DNA of 64,000 bases from Anaerostipes butyraticus (GCF_016586355.1 NZ_BLYI01000006.1:186001-250000), one strand, 5' to 3'; shown: positions 25,907 to 36,214, counted from the stretch's first letter. Numbers and translations: made by a program. Notes: generated by a model from the sequence alone, not told the origin.

Positions 25907-27163
25907 ATGAGAGAGTTTAAAGATTTGAGAATCGCAGTAGCGGGAACAGGCTATGTCGGTCTGTCGATTGCAGTACTTTTGTCTATGCATCATGATGTTT
26001 GCGCAGTTGATATTGTGCCTGAAAAGGTGGATATGATAAATTGTCGGATTTCCCCAATTGAAGATGAATATATAAAGAAATATTTTGCAAAAAAGGAGCT
26101 TCGTCTGAATGCAACGCTTGATGCTGAGACGGCATATCGTGATGCAGACATTGTTGTGATTGCGGCTCCAACAAATTATGATTCACGGACACAGCGTTTT
26201 GATACATCAGCAGTCGAATCAGTCATCAGACTTGTGACGCAGTATAATCCGGAAGCTGTCATGGTTATTAAATCTACGATTCCGGTCGGATATACAAAGT
26301 CTGTGCGTGAGAAGACCGGCAACTGCAATATTATTTTTAGTCCGGAGTTTTTGAGAGAATCAAAAGCGTTGTATGATAATTTGTATCCGAGTCGTATTAT
26401 CGTAGGTGCAGATATGGAAGATAAGCGTCAGGTGGAAGCTGCGAATATTTTTGCAAGGCTGCTTCAGGAAGGTGCCGTCAAGAAAGACATCGACACTTTA
26501 TTCATGGGATTAACAGAAGCGGAAGCGGTGAAACTGTTTGCAAATACGTACCTGGCACTGAGAGTCGCCTATTTCAATGAGCTTGATACGTATGCAGAAA
26601 GCAAAGGATTGAATACACAGCAGATTATTGAAGGTGTTTGCCTTGATCCTCGCATTGGCAATCATTACAACAATCCAAGTTTTGGGTATGGAGGCTATTG
26701 CCTTCCAAAAGATACCAAACAGCTTCTTGCAAATTATTCAGATGTCCCGGAAAAGCTGATCGAGGCCATTGTTGAGAGCAACCGGACAAGAAAGGATTTT
26801 ATTGCAGACAGAGTATTGAAACTTGCCGGATACTACGATTATTACAGTAGCGGTGAATACAATGCAGACAAAGAAAAAGAATGTGTGATTGGTGTATATC
26901 GGCTCACAATGAAATCAAACAGCGACAATTTCCGTCAGAGTAGTATTCAGGGCGTGATGAAAAGAGTAAAAGCCAAGGGGGCCCGGGTAGTTATTTATGA
27001 GCCGACGATTGAGAATGGCAGTACATTTTTTGGCAGTAGGGTTGTGAATGATCTCGAAGCATTCAAGAAAATGAGTCAGGCAATTATTGCCAACAGGTAT
27101 GATGCCTGCCTGGATGACGTTCGGAGCAAAGTATATACGCGGGACATTTTTCAACGAGATTAA
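25907..27163 (+). CDS. UDP-glucose 6-dehydrogenase family protein
   Basis: A 418-residue nucleotide-sugar dehydrogenase that oxidises a UDP-sugar twice with NAD+ to the uronic acid. The N-terminal Rossmann motif is [21 protein letters not shown] replaces the usual TP-x-D region, [21 protein letters not shown] is the central helix and [14 protein letters not shown] carries the catalytic Cys. It probably supplies UDP-glucuronate, making the EPS acidic. The 154-base gap before it holds two short hairpins and a GAGGAGG-type sequence but no clear gene or promoter. Confidence 0.93.
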   Translation: MREFKDLRIAVAGTGYVGLSIAVLLSMHHDVCAVDIVPEKVDMINCRISPIEDEYIKKYFAKKELRLNATLDAETAYRDADIVVIAAPTNYDSRTQRFDTSAVESVIRLVTQYNPEAVMVIKSTIPVGYTKSVREKTGNCNIIFSPEFLRESKALYDNLYPSRIIVGADMEDKRQVEAANIFARLLQEGAVKKDIDTLFMGLTEAEAVKLFANTYLALRVAYFNELDTYAESKGLNTQQIIEGVCLDPRIGNHYNNPSFGYGGYCLPKDTKQLLANYSDVPEKLIEAIVESNRTRKDFIADRVLKLAGYYDYYSSGEYNADKEKECVIGVYRLTMKSNSDNFRQSSIQGVMKRVKAKGARVVIYEPTIENGSTFFGSRVVNDLEAFKKMSQAIIANRYDACLDDVRSKVYTRDIFQRD

Positions 27164-27181
27164 CGGCAGGAGGATAAAAAC

Positions 27182-27649
27182 ATGGCAGATCAGCTGAAAA
27201 TATGTTTTGCTGCATCATCAGGTGGTCATTATGAACAGCTGATGATGTTGAAACCATTGATGAAAAAGTACTCAGGATTTGTGCTGACGGAAAAGACGTT
27301 ATACAATGCTGAAATAGAAGGCGAGAAAACATATTATCTGAGTCAGGTAAACCGCAGAGAAAAATCTTTTCTTCCAAGAATGATTATAAACTGTATAAAG
27401 TCTTTAGGAATATATCTGAAAGAAAGACCGGATGTTGTCATTTGTACCGGCGTACTGGCAACGATACCAATGTGCTTAATCGCGAAAGTGTTTGGAAAAA
27501 AACTGATTTATATTGAATCTTTTGCAAAGGTCACTTCACCGACGGAGACTGGAAAGCTTCTGTATAAGTATTCCGACAGATTTTATGTGCAGTGGGAACA
27601 GATGAAAGAGATATATCCAGATGCTGTATATCTTGGCGGGATATATTAA
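27182..27649 (+). CDS. PssD/Cps14F-like glycosyltransferase subunit (Alg14-like)
   Basis: A 155-residue membrane-anchor subunit of a two-part UDP-sugar glycosyltransferase. The N-terminal AASSGGHYEQLMML and the central DVVICTGVLATIPM with KLIYIESFAKVTSPT match the Alg14/PssD family. It pairs with the next gene, which carries the Alg13-like catalytic half. In streptococcal capsules this pair adds galactose or glucose to lipid-linked glucose or glucuronate. Confidence 0.92.
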   Translation: MADQLKICFAASSGGHYEQLMMLKPLMKKYSGFVLTEKTLYNAEIEGEKTYYLSQVNRREKSFLPRMIINCIKSLGIYLKERPDVVICTGVLATIPMCLIAKVFGKKLIYIESFAKVTSPTETGKLLYKYSDRFYVQWEQMKEIYPDAVYLGGIY

Positions 27650-27671
27650 TATTGAAGGAGAACAGATATAG

Positions 27672-28148
27672 ATGATTTTTATAACGTTAGGGTCTCAGAA
27701 GTTTCAGTTTAACAGGCTGCTTCGTGCAGTAGACCGGCTTACTGCATCCGGCGACATCGATGATGAAATTTTTGCACAGATTGGATACAGTGACTACAGA
27801 CCTGAGAATTACAGATTTAAAGAGTTCTTGGACCGCCAGGAATTTTCTGATATGACAGACCGGGCGGGTATTGTAATTACACACGGTGGTACGGGGGCAA
27901 TCATAGGAGCACTGAAAAAGAAAAAGAAAGTTATAGCAGTACCGCGCAGAGCGGAAAATAAAGAACATGTAGATGATCATCAGCGGCAGCTTGTAAAAGA
28001 GTTTGGAGATTTGAATCTTATCTATGAATGTGATGACTGTAATCAACTGGGAGAGGCACTGAAAAAAGTCCAAAATATGCAGTTTGACTCATATCAAAGC
28101 AATACGGAAGCATACATTGCCAGCATTGAAGATTTTTTGAAGCAATGA
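27672..28148 (+). CDS. PssE/Cps14G-like glycosyltransferase subunit (Alg13-like)
   Basis: A 158-residue protein with the Alg13/PssE start MIFITLGSQKFQFNRLL and the nucleotide-binding GIVITHGGTGAIIGALKK followed by VIAVPRRAENKEHVDDHQRQ. It is the donor-binding half that works with the preceding Alg14-like membrane subunit. Only 22 bases separate the two. Confidence 0.93.
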   Translation: MIFITLGSQKFQFNRLLRAVDRLTASGDIDDEIFAQIGYSDYRPENYRFKEFLDRQEFSDMTDRAGIVITHGGTGAIIGALKKKKKVIAVPRRAENKEHVDDHQRQLVKEFGDLNLIYECDDCNQLGEALKKVQNMQFDSYQSNTEAYIASIEDFLKQ

Positions 28149-28161
28149 AACAGGTGATTTC

Positions 28162-28944
28162 ATGAATAAAGTCGAAAAATATATAGATTATGTAACAACC
28201 AAAATAAGACAGTTTCTGAAACAGAGAACATTTGTCAGCAAAAAGCAAAATGTAAGTTTAAAATATATGCTGGAGAAAAACAGGTCTTCCCGTATACTGA
28301 TCGTAGTCTTTAGCGCATGCACTCGAAAAGGAGTCAAAGCCAGATATAACTATGTCCGCACGCTGAAAGATGTGAAAGAAAATAAACTGTTTATTTTGGA
28401 TGATTTTAGTGCTGATCACAGAGGAGCATATTATCTTGGACAAAATGGCGGTAATGAAATTGAGTTGGCATGTCAGGAGTTGATCATGCAGAAAGCAGAA
28501 GAATTGAGAGCAAAAAAGATTATTTTATGCGGAAGTTCCAAAGGTGGATGGGCAGCCTTGAATCTGATGACAGATATCAAAGATGCGGATGCCATAGTAG
28601 GTGCGCCGCAGTATTATCTTGCAAATTATCTTCTGGCTCCGCCTCTGAAGATATGTCGGGAATTTATCATGCCGGATGTCACAGAACAGAAAATTAAAGG
28701 ATTAAATGAGTATTTAAGAAATAAACTGAAGAAGAAAGCAGGAGACAAACATAAGATTTATCTTCATTATTCGGATTCAGAACATACATATAATGAACAT
28801 GTTCGGTTTCTGATCGAGGATTTGGAAAGTTTTGGATATGATGTAGCGTTTGACTGCAGGCATTATACAGAACATTGGGATGTAAGCAGATATTTCCCTG
28901 ACTATTTGCTCGATTCGTTGACCGGATGCTGTAAAGGAGAATAA
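28162..28944 (+). CDS. Alpha/beta hydrolase-like protein (Asp2-type) in EPS cluster
   Basis: A 260-residue protein with a likely serine nucleophile in ILCGSSKGGWAALNLM and a candidate C-terminal histidine in YTEHWDVSRYFP; an acid could be in HYSDSEHTYNEH. The arrangement resembles the Asp2-like alpha/beta hydrolases of accessory secretion and polysaccharide loci, some of which move acetyl groups. No signal peptide is evident, so it probably acts in the cytoplasm on a glycan or lipid-linked intermediate. The exact reaction is unknown; it may deacylate or O-acetylate the repeat unit. Confidence 0.7.
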   Translation: MNKVEKYIDYVTTKIRQFLKQRTFVSKKQNVSLKYMLEKNRSSRILIVVFSACTRKGVKARYNYVRTLKDVKENKLFILDDFSADHRGAYYLGQNGGNEIELACQELIMQKAEELRAKKIILCGSSKGGWAALNLMTDIKDADAIVGAPQYYLANYLLAPPLKICREFIMPDVTEQKIKGLNEYLRNKLKKKAGDKHKIYLHYSDSEHTYNEHVRFLIEDLESFGYDVAFDCRHYTEHWDVSRYFPDYLLDSLTGCCKGE

Positions 28945-28948
28945 AATA

Positions 28949-29797
28949 ATGAAAAGCAAAGTATCTGTATATTATGCGAAAGTTCCTAATATGGGAGATT
29001 TGCTGAACAGAGATATTATAGAAAAATGTTTTGGATATGATGTTGAACGAAGAACATATCTTACAGGAAAGGTCAGTGGTATTGGAAGCGGCCTGGGGAA
29101 TTATACATATGAAGAGGGAAAATGGAAAAATATGCTGAAGTTTATTTCCGGGATCTTTTTCCCGGAAGCATATATCTGGGGAACGGGTTTTGTACGGTAC
29201 AAAGATGCTGATACAAAATTTTACAAGAAGAATATGCATTTTTGTGCAGTTCGAGGAGAATTGAGCAGGAAACGGATAGAAAAAATGCTTGGACATGACC
29301 TTGATATTCCGACAGGAGATGCGGGGATTCTATCCTCTTTTCTGTTGGATCAGATGCCGGAAAAAAAATATAAAGTTGGAATAATTGCTCATTATAAAGA
29401 ACAAGATGAACCGGCTTTTCAGACATTATGTGATAAGTTCCAGGGTTCAAAGTTTATTGATGTTCGTAATGAGCCGGAAGAAGTCACCCAGCAGATTGCA
29501 GAATGTGAGGTTATTCTTTCCAGCAGCCTGCATGGACTTATTATCGCAGACAGTTTAAGAATTCCTAACAGACATATTGTAGTTACTGATAATTTACTCG
29601 GCGATGGATTTAAATTTGATGACTATTATTCTGCATATGGTCTTGAGCACAGCTTTACAGATCTTAATATTGAAAAGATTGATTCACTGGAAGAAGTATG
29701 TGATCAGTACCGTATTACAGATGAGATGGCAGAAACGAAGAAAAAGTTGATGCTGAAAAGTTTTCCGTTTCCGCCCCTGTCTGGCAGTGTTCAGTAA
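28949..29797 (+). CDS. Polysaccharide pyruvyl transferase family protein
   Basis: A 282-residue member of the pyruvyl transferase family, which adds ketal-linked pyruvate from PEP to sugars. Signs are the N-terminal YYAKVPNMGDLLNRDII, the central IWGTGFVRYKD and CAVRGELSRKRIE, GDAGILSS, and the C-terminal ECEVILSSSLHGLIIADSL with its SLHG motif. With the uronate pathway it suggests a strongly anionic polymer. Confidence 0.88.
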   Translation: MKSKVSVYYAKVPNMGDLLNRDIIEKCFGYDVERRTYLTGKVSGIGSGLGNYTYEEGKWKNMLKFISGIFFPEAYIWGTGFVRYKDADTKFYKKNMHFCAVRGELSRKRIEKMLGHDLDIPTGDAGILSSFLLDQMPEKKYKVGIIAHYKEQDEPAFQTLCDKFQGSKFIDVRNEPEEVTQQIAECEVILSSSLHGLIIADSLRIPNRHIVVTDNLLGDGFKFDDYYSAYGLEHSFTDLNIEKIDSLEEVCDQYRITDEMAETKKKLMLKSFPFPPLSGSVQ

Positions 29798-29843
29798 CAG
29801 GATGTTAAGATGACTTGAAACAAAAGCAGGAAGGGTTTTACAG

Positions 29844-31088
29844 ATGAAATATTTAGTTTTACTTAATCGAAGATTTCCATTCAGATACGGGGAAGCGTTC
29901 CTGGAAAATGAAATTGATGAGATATCAGAGAAGTTTGACCGCATTATTATTTACCCAAGTGATGCTCGTATCGGTGATAAGCAAAACAGAAAGATATCAT
30001 CGCAAAATGTGACGGTAAGAACAATTGAAAAAAGTTCACTGAAGTTAAGAAAAATTAAATATTTATGTAGTGCGCTGAGATATATCAGTAAATCCAGACA
30101 GCCGAAGCTGCTGCATAAGCTGTTGGACGGATATTTTTTGGCTGCGGCATATGACCAGATGGGTAAAATCAGAAAGGATCTGGGAAATTTTCCTGTCCGT
30201 TCAGGAGATACAGTTTATTTTTACAGCTACTGGCTTTATATCAATGCCAAAGTGGCATGTCTTCTGAAGGAATATTATGAGAAAAAGGGAATCCATACAG
30301 TTGTGTTTTCCAGGGCACATCGATTTGATATATATGAGGAGAAAAGAAGATTTGCTTATCTGCCTGAAAGAATAAATCTTCTTGGACATCTGGATCATGT
30401 TTTTGCATGCTCCGACAATGGGTCTGATTATCTGAAGAAGCATTATCCGAAATCTAACAGAAAGATATCCACATCATACCTTGGTACATACGATCACGGT
30501 CTGGGAACTGTGGAGTCCAGAAAGAAGTTCCACATCATATCTTGTTCCAGAATGAGTAGTGTCAAAAGGGTAGATCTTATTATAGAAGCATTAAAGCTGT
30601 TGAAGAATGAGAATCTTTCCCTGGTATGGACACATCTTGGCGGCGGAGAGTTGTATGATGTGATTACAGAGAAGGCAAAAGAGCTGGACTGGATGGAAGT
30701 ACACCTTGATGGTGCTGTTCCCAACAAAGAAGTATATGATCATTACAGAGACTGTCCGGAACATCTCTTCGTAAATGTAAGTTCTTCTGAGGGATTACCC
30801 GTATCTATTATGGAGGCCATTAGTTTTGGTATTCCGGTAATTGCTACAGATGTCGGAGGAACAGCAGAAATTGTTCTCGACGGCGTGAATGGGAGACTGC
30901 TGGATGCAGACTTCCAGCCGGAAAAACTGGCAGAGCAGATAAAGTATTTTGTTTCATTAACTGATGAGGAATATCGTAAATATCGAATGAATGCGAGGGG
31001 AACATGGGAGAAATATTTCCAGGCTCCGGTGAACTATAAAAACTTTGTTCATGATATCCATACATTATATAAGGAAGGAAAAGAATAG
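29844..31088 (+). CDS. Glycosyltransferase, GT4 type
   Basis: A 414-residue GT-B retaining glycosyltransferase. The C-terminal donor-binding domain shows ISCSRMSSVKRVDLIIEAL, WTHLGGGELYD and the E-x7-E motif region SSSEGLPVSIMEAISFGIP. The N-terminal acceptor domain begins LLNRRFPFRYGEAFLENEI. Donor and acceptor sugars are not predictable. The preceding 46 bases carry a CAGGAAGGG ribosome site. Confidence 0.9.
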   Translation: MKYLVLLNRRFPFRYGEAFLENEIDEISEKFDRIIIYPSDARIGDKQNRKISSQNVTVRTIEKSSLKLRKIKYLCSALRYISKSRQPKLLHKLLDGYFLAAAYDQMGKIRKDLGNFPVRSGDTVYFYSYWLYINAKVACLLKEYYEKKGIHTVVFSRAHRFDIYEEKRRFAYLPERINLLGHLDHVFACSDNGSDYLKKHYPKSNRKISTSYLGTYDHGLGTVESRKKFHIISCSRMSSVKRVDLIIEALKLLKNENLSLVWTHLGGGELYDVITEKAKELDWMEVHLDGAVPNKEVYDHYRDCPEHLFVNVSSSEGLPVSIMEAISFGIPVIATDVGGTAEIVLDGVNGRLLDADFQPEKLAEQIKYFVSLTDEEYRKYRMNARGTWEKYFQAPVNYKNFVHDIHTLYKEGKE

Positions 31089-32183
31089 ATGCAGGGGTGT
31101 AGTACAAAAAGAATTAAAATCTCGGTTATTGTGCCTGTATATAAAGTGGAAAAGTATATAGACAGATGCGTGAAATCTCTTCTCCAGCAGAGCCTGAAGG
31201 AAATACAGATTATACTTGTTGATGACGGATCACCGGACCGTTGTGGAGACATCTGTGATCGGTATGCAGAGAAGGATCAGCGTATCAAAGTGGTTCATAA
31301 GGAAAACGCAGGGCTTGGTTTCGCACGCAATACGGGAATGGAATATGCAGACGGAGAATATATAGCATTTGTTGATTCTGATGATTACATCAGTGCAGAC
31401 ATGTTGGAACGATTGTATCGCTTTGCTTCCGAGGAGAATTTGGATGCAGTATTCTGCGGTTTTACTGTAGTAACCAGAGACAATAAACATATGGATCGCC
31501 AGGAAGTGTGTAAGATTACTTACTTTAATAACAGGAAAGAACGGGAGAAATATCTGTTGGGAATGATTGGTGCGGAACCGGAGTATCCGAAAGATGCCCG
31601 TTTTACTATGTCTGTATGGAGAGGGATTTATAAAAAAGAAGTAATCGATGCCGGTCAATGTATGTTTCCATCCGAACGGAAAGTAGTTTCAGAGGATATT
31701 ATTTTTCATATTCAGTTTCTGCATTATGCAGAACGAATAGCCGTTCTGCCTGAATGTTACTATTACTACTGTGAAAATCAAAGTTCTCTGACACATACCT
31801 ACCGGGCAGATCGATTTGAAAAAGTTTTAAATCTGATTGCACTGATTGACCAGATGATGAAAGAGTATGGATTTCAGGATCCTGAAAATATGAGCAAAGA
31901 CAGGCTTCTTCTTGCAAGATCAAGAAGCGCCATCCGGCAGATCTGTTATCATCAGTATATGCTTGGAAAGAAAAAAGCAGATAAGGAAATCTATAAGATA
32001 ATGACCTCACCGCAGCTTCGCCGCTGTATTGGTGAATATAGGTGTGCAAAACTTCCGTTTGTACAGAAATGCTTTTTCTATGCGGTCAAATGGAAGAGTG
32101 TGAAAGGATCTAAACTGTTAATCAGGATAAATGATATAAGAAAAAGAAAGGGACGATTAGTTAGCAGGCATTTGAGGAAATAG
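31089..32183 (+). CDS. Glycosyltransferase, GT2 type
   Basis: A 364-residue GT-A family 2 enzyme. The start ISVIVPVYKVEKYIDRCV, IILVDDGSPDRCGDIC (nucleotide site), GLGFARNTGME and the metal-binding FVDSDDYIS are classical. The C-terminal 120 residues are helical and basic, probably membrane-associated. It starts immediately after the preceding gene's stop. Confidence 0.93.
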   Translation: MQGCSTKRIKISVIVPVYKVEKYIDRCVKSLLQQSLKEIQIILVDDGSPDRCGDICDRYAEKDQRIKVVHKENAGLGFARNTGMEYADGEYIAFVDSDDYISADMLERLYRFASEENLDAVFCGFTVVTRDNKHMDRQEVCKITYFNNRKEREKYLLGMIGAEPEYPKDARFTMSVWRGIYKKEVIDAGQCMFPSERKVVSEDIIFHIQFLHYAERIAVLPECYYYYCENQSSLTHTYRADRFEKVLNLIALIDQMMKEYGFQDPENMSKDRLLLARSRSAIRQICYHQYMLGKKKADKEIYKIMTSPQLRRCIGEYRCAKLPFVQKCFFYAVKWKSVKGSKLLIRINDIRKRKGRLVSRHLRK

Positions 32184-32185
32184 TT

Positions 32186-33433
32186 ATGAAAATATCAGGA
32201 AAACAAATGTTATATTTTGAATTGATATGTATTTTTACAGTTCCATTCTGTACTTCTGTTTTTGGGCTTCCCAGGCCTCTTCTGTACATAATGGATCTTA
32301 TTAACATTTTCCTGCTTTTGCTGTGTCTGGGATATTTCGGACTGCGTAGGCAGTCGGTCATACAGATATTAATAATTGCCGTATTAATTACAGTAGTTGG
32401 TCTGGCTGGATATATGTCCTGGGGAACATCTTTTGCTCAGTATATCTGGGGAATGAGGACGACCTTAAGATTTTTTATTTTTCTGATTAACTGTTATTAC
32501 ATATTTGATATGGAAGATATTTGTAAAATTTGGAATGTTTTGTATAAATTATTATTTGTTAATGTTATATTTGCTACATATCAGTACTTTGGAAGGGGAA
32601 TCTCAGGAGATATGCTGGGCGGCACTTTTGGAACATTAATGGGAGCCAGTGGATATCTGGTTGCTTTGCTTTCACTGGTCTTAACTTATGTTACTTCATT
32701 ATATGTATATAAAAAGATTAAAATATGGAAAGTATCATTGACATATGCAGGAGTTTTGTATATTTCTATTCTTGCCGAACTCAAAGTCATCTATCTGCTA
32801 CTGGTTTTAATTATTGTGGTGTCTGCCATTATTTCAAAACCAGATCCAAGAACCATTCTGATTGTGGCAGCAGCAGTGATACTGCTGATTGTGGCACTGA
32901 GAGCTCTTGCAGTTCTAAATCCAGTCTCTTTCGGGTATATGTCAAGCTGGGAAGACCTGATCTTTTATCTAAATAACAGTTATACATCAGAAGGAGGATT
33001 CAGTCGGATGGACAGCATCCCGAGGATTAATGAATTATTTTTCAAAGGGTCTTTTTCGAAGGAAATGTTTGGATATGGTCTTGGTCAGTGTGACAATTCG
33101 AATATTGAGGTGTTGAATTCTATATTTTACGAGAGATATGGGCATTACAATTATAGATTATTCTTCTATGCAATGACCTATCTGGAGATGGGTATTGCAG
33201 GACTGTTTATATACTTAATGTTCTATATAGGAATACTAATAAATACAGTGAGATGTAGTTTCGCAGAATATAAAGAGTATAAGCTTATGTCAATATTAAA
33301 TATTTTGATCATTTTTATTATGTTTGTTTATAATTATACGTTAAGATCAGATCCTGGATATATCTGGATGTTGGCATGTGCGGTTCCTTTGGTCTGTAGC
33401 AAGGTGAAACGAACAGAGACGACAACGAAGTAA
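32186..33433 (+). CDS. O-antigen/EPS polymerase-like membrane protein (Wzy candidate)
   Basis: A 415-residue protein with ten or more transmembrane helices and a large external loop (about residues 245-310, with SEGGFSRMDSIPRINELFF and GYGLGQCDNSNIE). Topology, size and place between glycosyltransferases and flippase fit a Wzy polymerase, whose primary sequence is poorly conserved. The assignment rests on topology and context rather than a signature. Confidence 0.75.
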   Translation: MKISGKQMLYFELICIFTVPFCTSVFGLPRPLLYIMDLINIFLLLLCLGYFGLRRQSVIQILIIAVLITVVGLAGYMSWGTSFAQYIWGMRTTLRFFIFLINCYYIFDMEDICKIWNVLYKLLFVNVIFATYQYFGRGISGDMLGGTFGTLMGASGYLVALLSLVLTYVTSLYVYKKIKIWKVSLTYAGVLYISILAELKVIYLLLVLIIVVSAIISKPDPRTILIVAAAVILLIVALRALAVLNPVSFGYMSSWEDLIFYLNNSYTSEGGFSRMDSIPRINELFFKGSFSKEMFGYGLGQCDNSNIEVLNSIFYERYGHYNYRLFFYAMTYLEMGIAGLFIYLMFYIGILINTVRCSFAEYKEYKLMSILNILIIFIMFVYNYTLRSDPGYIWMLACAVPLVCSKVKRTETTTK

Positions 33434-33450
33434 ATGGAGGTGAGTGGTAA

Positions 33451-34005
33451 ATGCAGGATTATAAAGGATGGATTACGATTGAAAAGCAGAAATACATCGA
33501 TCAGATGGGTGGGAAGAAACAGTTTTTATTAAGAAGAATAAAATTGCATCCGGACTATTATTCTTGGAAATATATCAAGAGCCTCAGAAAAGCTGGTTAT
33601 TATTACGACAGAAGAAAGAAGAATATATTTTATATGATGCGCTATCTTTTGGCATGCAGAAGAAAAAACAGACTTGGGAGAAAACTGGGAATTGAAATGG
33701 GAGAGAAATGTGCAGATTTAGGGTTGATGATTTATCATACGCAGGGCATTGTTGTTAATGGGAATGCGAGACTTGGAAAAAACTGCAAATTACATGGAAA
33801 CAACACAATTGGGAACAGCGGAAAAGATAATGCAGTTCCGAGGATTGGAGATAACGTTGATATAGGAGCCGGTGCAAAAGTAATCGGCGATGTACAGATT
33901 GAAGAAAATGTGACAATTGGGGCAGGAGCAGTTGTTGTAGATTCGTGTCTGGAAAAAGGAGCCATTCTTGTCGGTGTTCCTGCGAGACCGCTGAAAAGAA
34001 AGTAA
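33451..34005 (+). CDS. Serine acetyltransferase-like hexapeptide transferase
   Basis: A 184-residue left-handed beta-helix acyltransferase. The C-terminal repeats NARLGKNCKLHGNNTIGN, IGDNVDIGAGAKVIGDVQI and NVTIGAGAVVVDS are hexapeptide turns, and YHTQGIVVN carries the catalytic histidine region of CysE-type enzymes. In an EPS locus it most likely acetylates a sugar rather than serine. Confidence 0.87.
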   Translation: MQDYKGWITIEKQKYIDQMGGKKQFLLRRIKLHPDYYSWKYIKSLRKAGYYYDRRKKNIFYMMRYLLACRRKNRLGRKLGIEMGEKCADLGLMIYHTQGIVVNGNARLGKNCKLHGNNTIGNSGKDNAVPRIGDNVDIGAGAKVIGDVQIEENVTIGAGAVVVDSCLEKGAILVGVPARPLKRK

Positions 34006-34038
34006 AAAACTGCAGGACTGTTGGGATGGGAGGACAAC

Positions 34039-34767
34039 ATGATACCGAAAAAGATTCATTATATATGGATAGGAAAAGGACCGAAAGGGAAAATAGCGGA
34101 AATCTGTATTAATTCCTGGAGACGCGTGATGCCGGATTATGAGATCATAGAGTGGAATGAAGATACATTAGATTTGCCAACGCTCTGTAAGAAGAACAGG
34201 TTTTTGAAAAAATGCTGTGAATTAAAGTTATGGGCATTTGTGTCGGATTATATTCGTTTGCATGTGTTGTATCAGGAAGGCGGCATTTATATGGATACAG
34301 ACGTAGAGGCAGTAAAGGTATTCGATGATTTTTTATCTGATTCTGTCTTTATGGGATATGAAGCAGGTGACTATATTGGAACGGCCGTGATCGGAGCAGA
34401 AAAAGGGAATAATCTGATGCAGAGGCTGCTGAGATTCTATGATGAGGAAATCTGGAATGTCCGCTTTATTAATAATCCGATTATTTTTAAATATGTAATA
34501 GATCGGGAGCCAGACTATTTTCAGCATTGCAAAATATATCCTATCAATTATTTTTCACCATATAATGCTCAAAAATCCTATGATTGTATCGTCGATACAG
34601 AAGAAACATATGCCATTCACTGGTATACACAAAACTGGAATATGAGCAGAAAAGGGTATGTTTTTATGCATACGAAGCATGTCAAAAATCCTTTGAAAAA
34701 AGGTGCTTTGATTATTAGAAAAAATATAGGATACACAAAAAAACAATGGAAGAAAAAATACTCGTGA
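34039..34767 (+). CDS. Glycosyltransferase, GT32/capsule type with DXD motif
   Basis: A 242-residue enzyme with the GT32-like start IPKKIHYIWIGKGPKG, the region SDYIRLHVLYQEGGIYMDTD containing the DXD metal motif, and AIHWYTQNWNM near the end. I use the ATG at 34039, preceded by GGGAGGAC; an upstream in-frame TTG is less likely. Family members transfer hexoses or galactose in capsule synthesis. Confidence 0.88.
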   Translation: MIPKKIHYIWIGKGPKGKIAEICINSWRRVMPDYEIIEWNEDTLDLPTLCKKNRFLKKCCELKLWAFVSDYIRLHVLYQEGGIYMDTDVEAVKVFDDFLSDSVFMGYEAGDYIGTAVIGAEKGNNLMQRLLRFYDEEIWNVRFINNPIIFKYVIDREPDYFQHCKIYPINYFSPYNAQKSYDCIVDTEETYAIHWYTQNWNMSRKGYVFMHTKHVKNPLKKGALIIRKNIGYTKKQWKKKYS

Positions 34768-34792
34768 ATGACAGATGAGGTGTGTGAACGGA

Positions 34793-36214
34793 ATGGGAAA
34801 ATATAAATATCTGATAAAGAATATAGGGCTTCTTACATTAAGCAGTTTTGGAACAAAACTTCTGACATTCTTTTTGGTTCCGCTTTATACCAGTGTCTTA
34901 AGTACATCAGAATATGGTACGTTTGATCTAACCTATACAACAGTGAGTTTGCTGATTCCGATTCTAACAATGAGTATTGTGGAATCAACATTACGTTTTT
35001 CACTGGACAAAAATGCGGATCAGCAGGAAATATTCAGTATATCGTTAAGGATCGTTATACGAAGCAGCATTATTTTCATTGCATGTATTGTCCTAAATTA
35101 TTATTTGGAACTGTTTCCTTTTATCAATGATAATATTGTATTTTTTTGCATGTATTATATTGTCATGCTTTCTCAGCAGCTGCTTCAGGCATTCGCAAGA
35201 GGGATTGACCATGTTGCGGATATAGCAGTTTCAGGTGTTCTTAATTCTGCAGTGATGATCACACTGAATATCGTATTTTTATTATATTTTCGCCTGGGAC
35301 TGACAGGATATTTTCTGGCATATATTATCGGGTTGCTGACCACAAGCATCTATTTGAGTGTAAGAATAAAAATATGGAAGTATATACGGTTCTCCAAACT
35401 AAGAAAGTCAAAAGAGAAAGAAATGTTGTCTTACAGCAAACCACTGGTAGTAAACTCAATCAGCTGGTGGATTAATAATGCTTCTGACCGATATGTTGTA
35501 ACGTGGATTTGTGGTCTTGCTGCAAATGGTGTATATTCTGTCGGCTATAAGATTCCTTCTATCTTGTCTGTTTTTCAGACGATTTTTAATACCGCCTGGC
35601 AATTATCTACAGTTCGGGCATACGACAGGGAAGATGCCGATGGATTTTTTAAGAATATATATAGTCTTTATAATCTGGTGATGGTTTTTGGGTGTTCGTT
35701 AATGATTGTGTTGACTCGTCTGTTGGCACGGTTTTTATATGCAAAGGATTTCTTTGGGGCATGGCGCTATGTTCCGTTTTTAATGATGGCAGTTGTATTT
35801 GGAGCTTTGATCGGAGTTTTCAGTGGTGTTTTTCAGGCGGTCAAGGATTCGAAAAGTCAGGGAAAGATAACAGTTGTCGGTGCATTGATTAACTTGGTTC
35901 TGAACATCATTCTTACTTTGTGGATTGGTGCAATCGGAGCAGCGATTGCTACTGCCGTTGCATATTTTATCATGTGGCTTTTGAATTTGTATTATATTAG
36001 AAAATATATTGTTATTAAGATACGGCTGAAGCGTGACATTTTATCATATGTGCTGCTATTTCTTCAGACAGTATTAATGCTGTGGTTTGCAGATTCCATA
36101 CCGCTTTATTTGGTACAGCTTATAATATGTGGAATCATATTGTTGTTATATTCAGAAGAAGTCAAGACAATCTTACAGCGATTTGTGTTAATTATTACAG
36201 GAAAGCGCGAATAA
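34793..36214 (+). CDS. Oligosaccharide flippase (Wzx-type)
   Basis: A 473-residue MATE/MOP-superfamily flippase with 12-14 predicted helices. The N-terminal NIGLLTLSSFGTKLLTFFLV and PLYTSVLSTSEYGTFDLTYT are typical of polysaccharide exporters that flip undecaprenyl-linked repeat units. The ATG at 34793 has a GAGGTG ribosome site; an in-frame ATG at 34775 is possible. Confidence 0.9.
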   Translation: MGKYKYLIKNIGLLTLSSFGTKLLTFFLVPLYTSVLSTSEYGTFDLTYTTVSLLIPILTMSIVESTLRFSLDKNADQQEIFSISLRIVIRSSIIFIACIVLNYYLELFPFINDNIVFFCMYYIVMLSQQLLQAFARGIDHVADIAVSGVLNSAVMITLNIVFLLYFRLGLTGYFLAYIIGLLTTSIYLSVRIKIWKYIRFSKLRKSKEKEMLSYSKPLVVNSISWWINNASDRYVVTWICGLAANGVYSVGYKIPSILSVFQTIFNTAWQLSTVRAYDREDADGFFKNIYSLYNLVMVFGCSLMIVLTRLLARFLYAKDFFGAWRYVPFLMMAVVFGALIGVFSGVFQAVKDSKSQGKITVVGALINLVLNIILTLWIGAIGAAIATAVAYFIMWLLNLYYIRKYIVIKIRLKRDILSYVLLFLQTVLMLWFADSIPLYLVQLIICGIILLLYSEEVKTILQRFVLIITGKRE

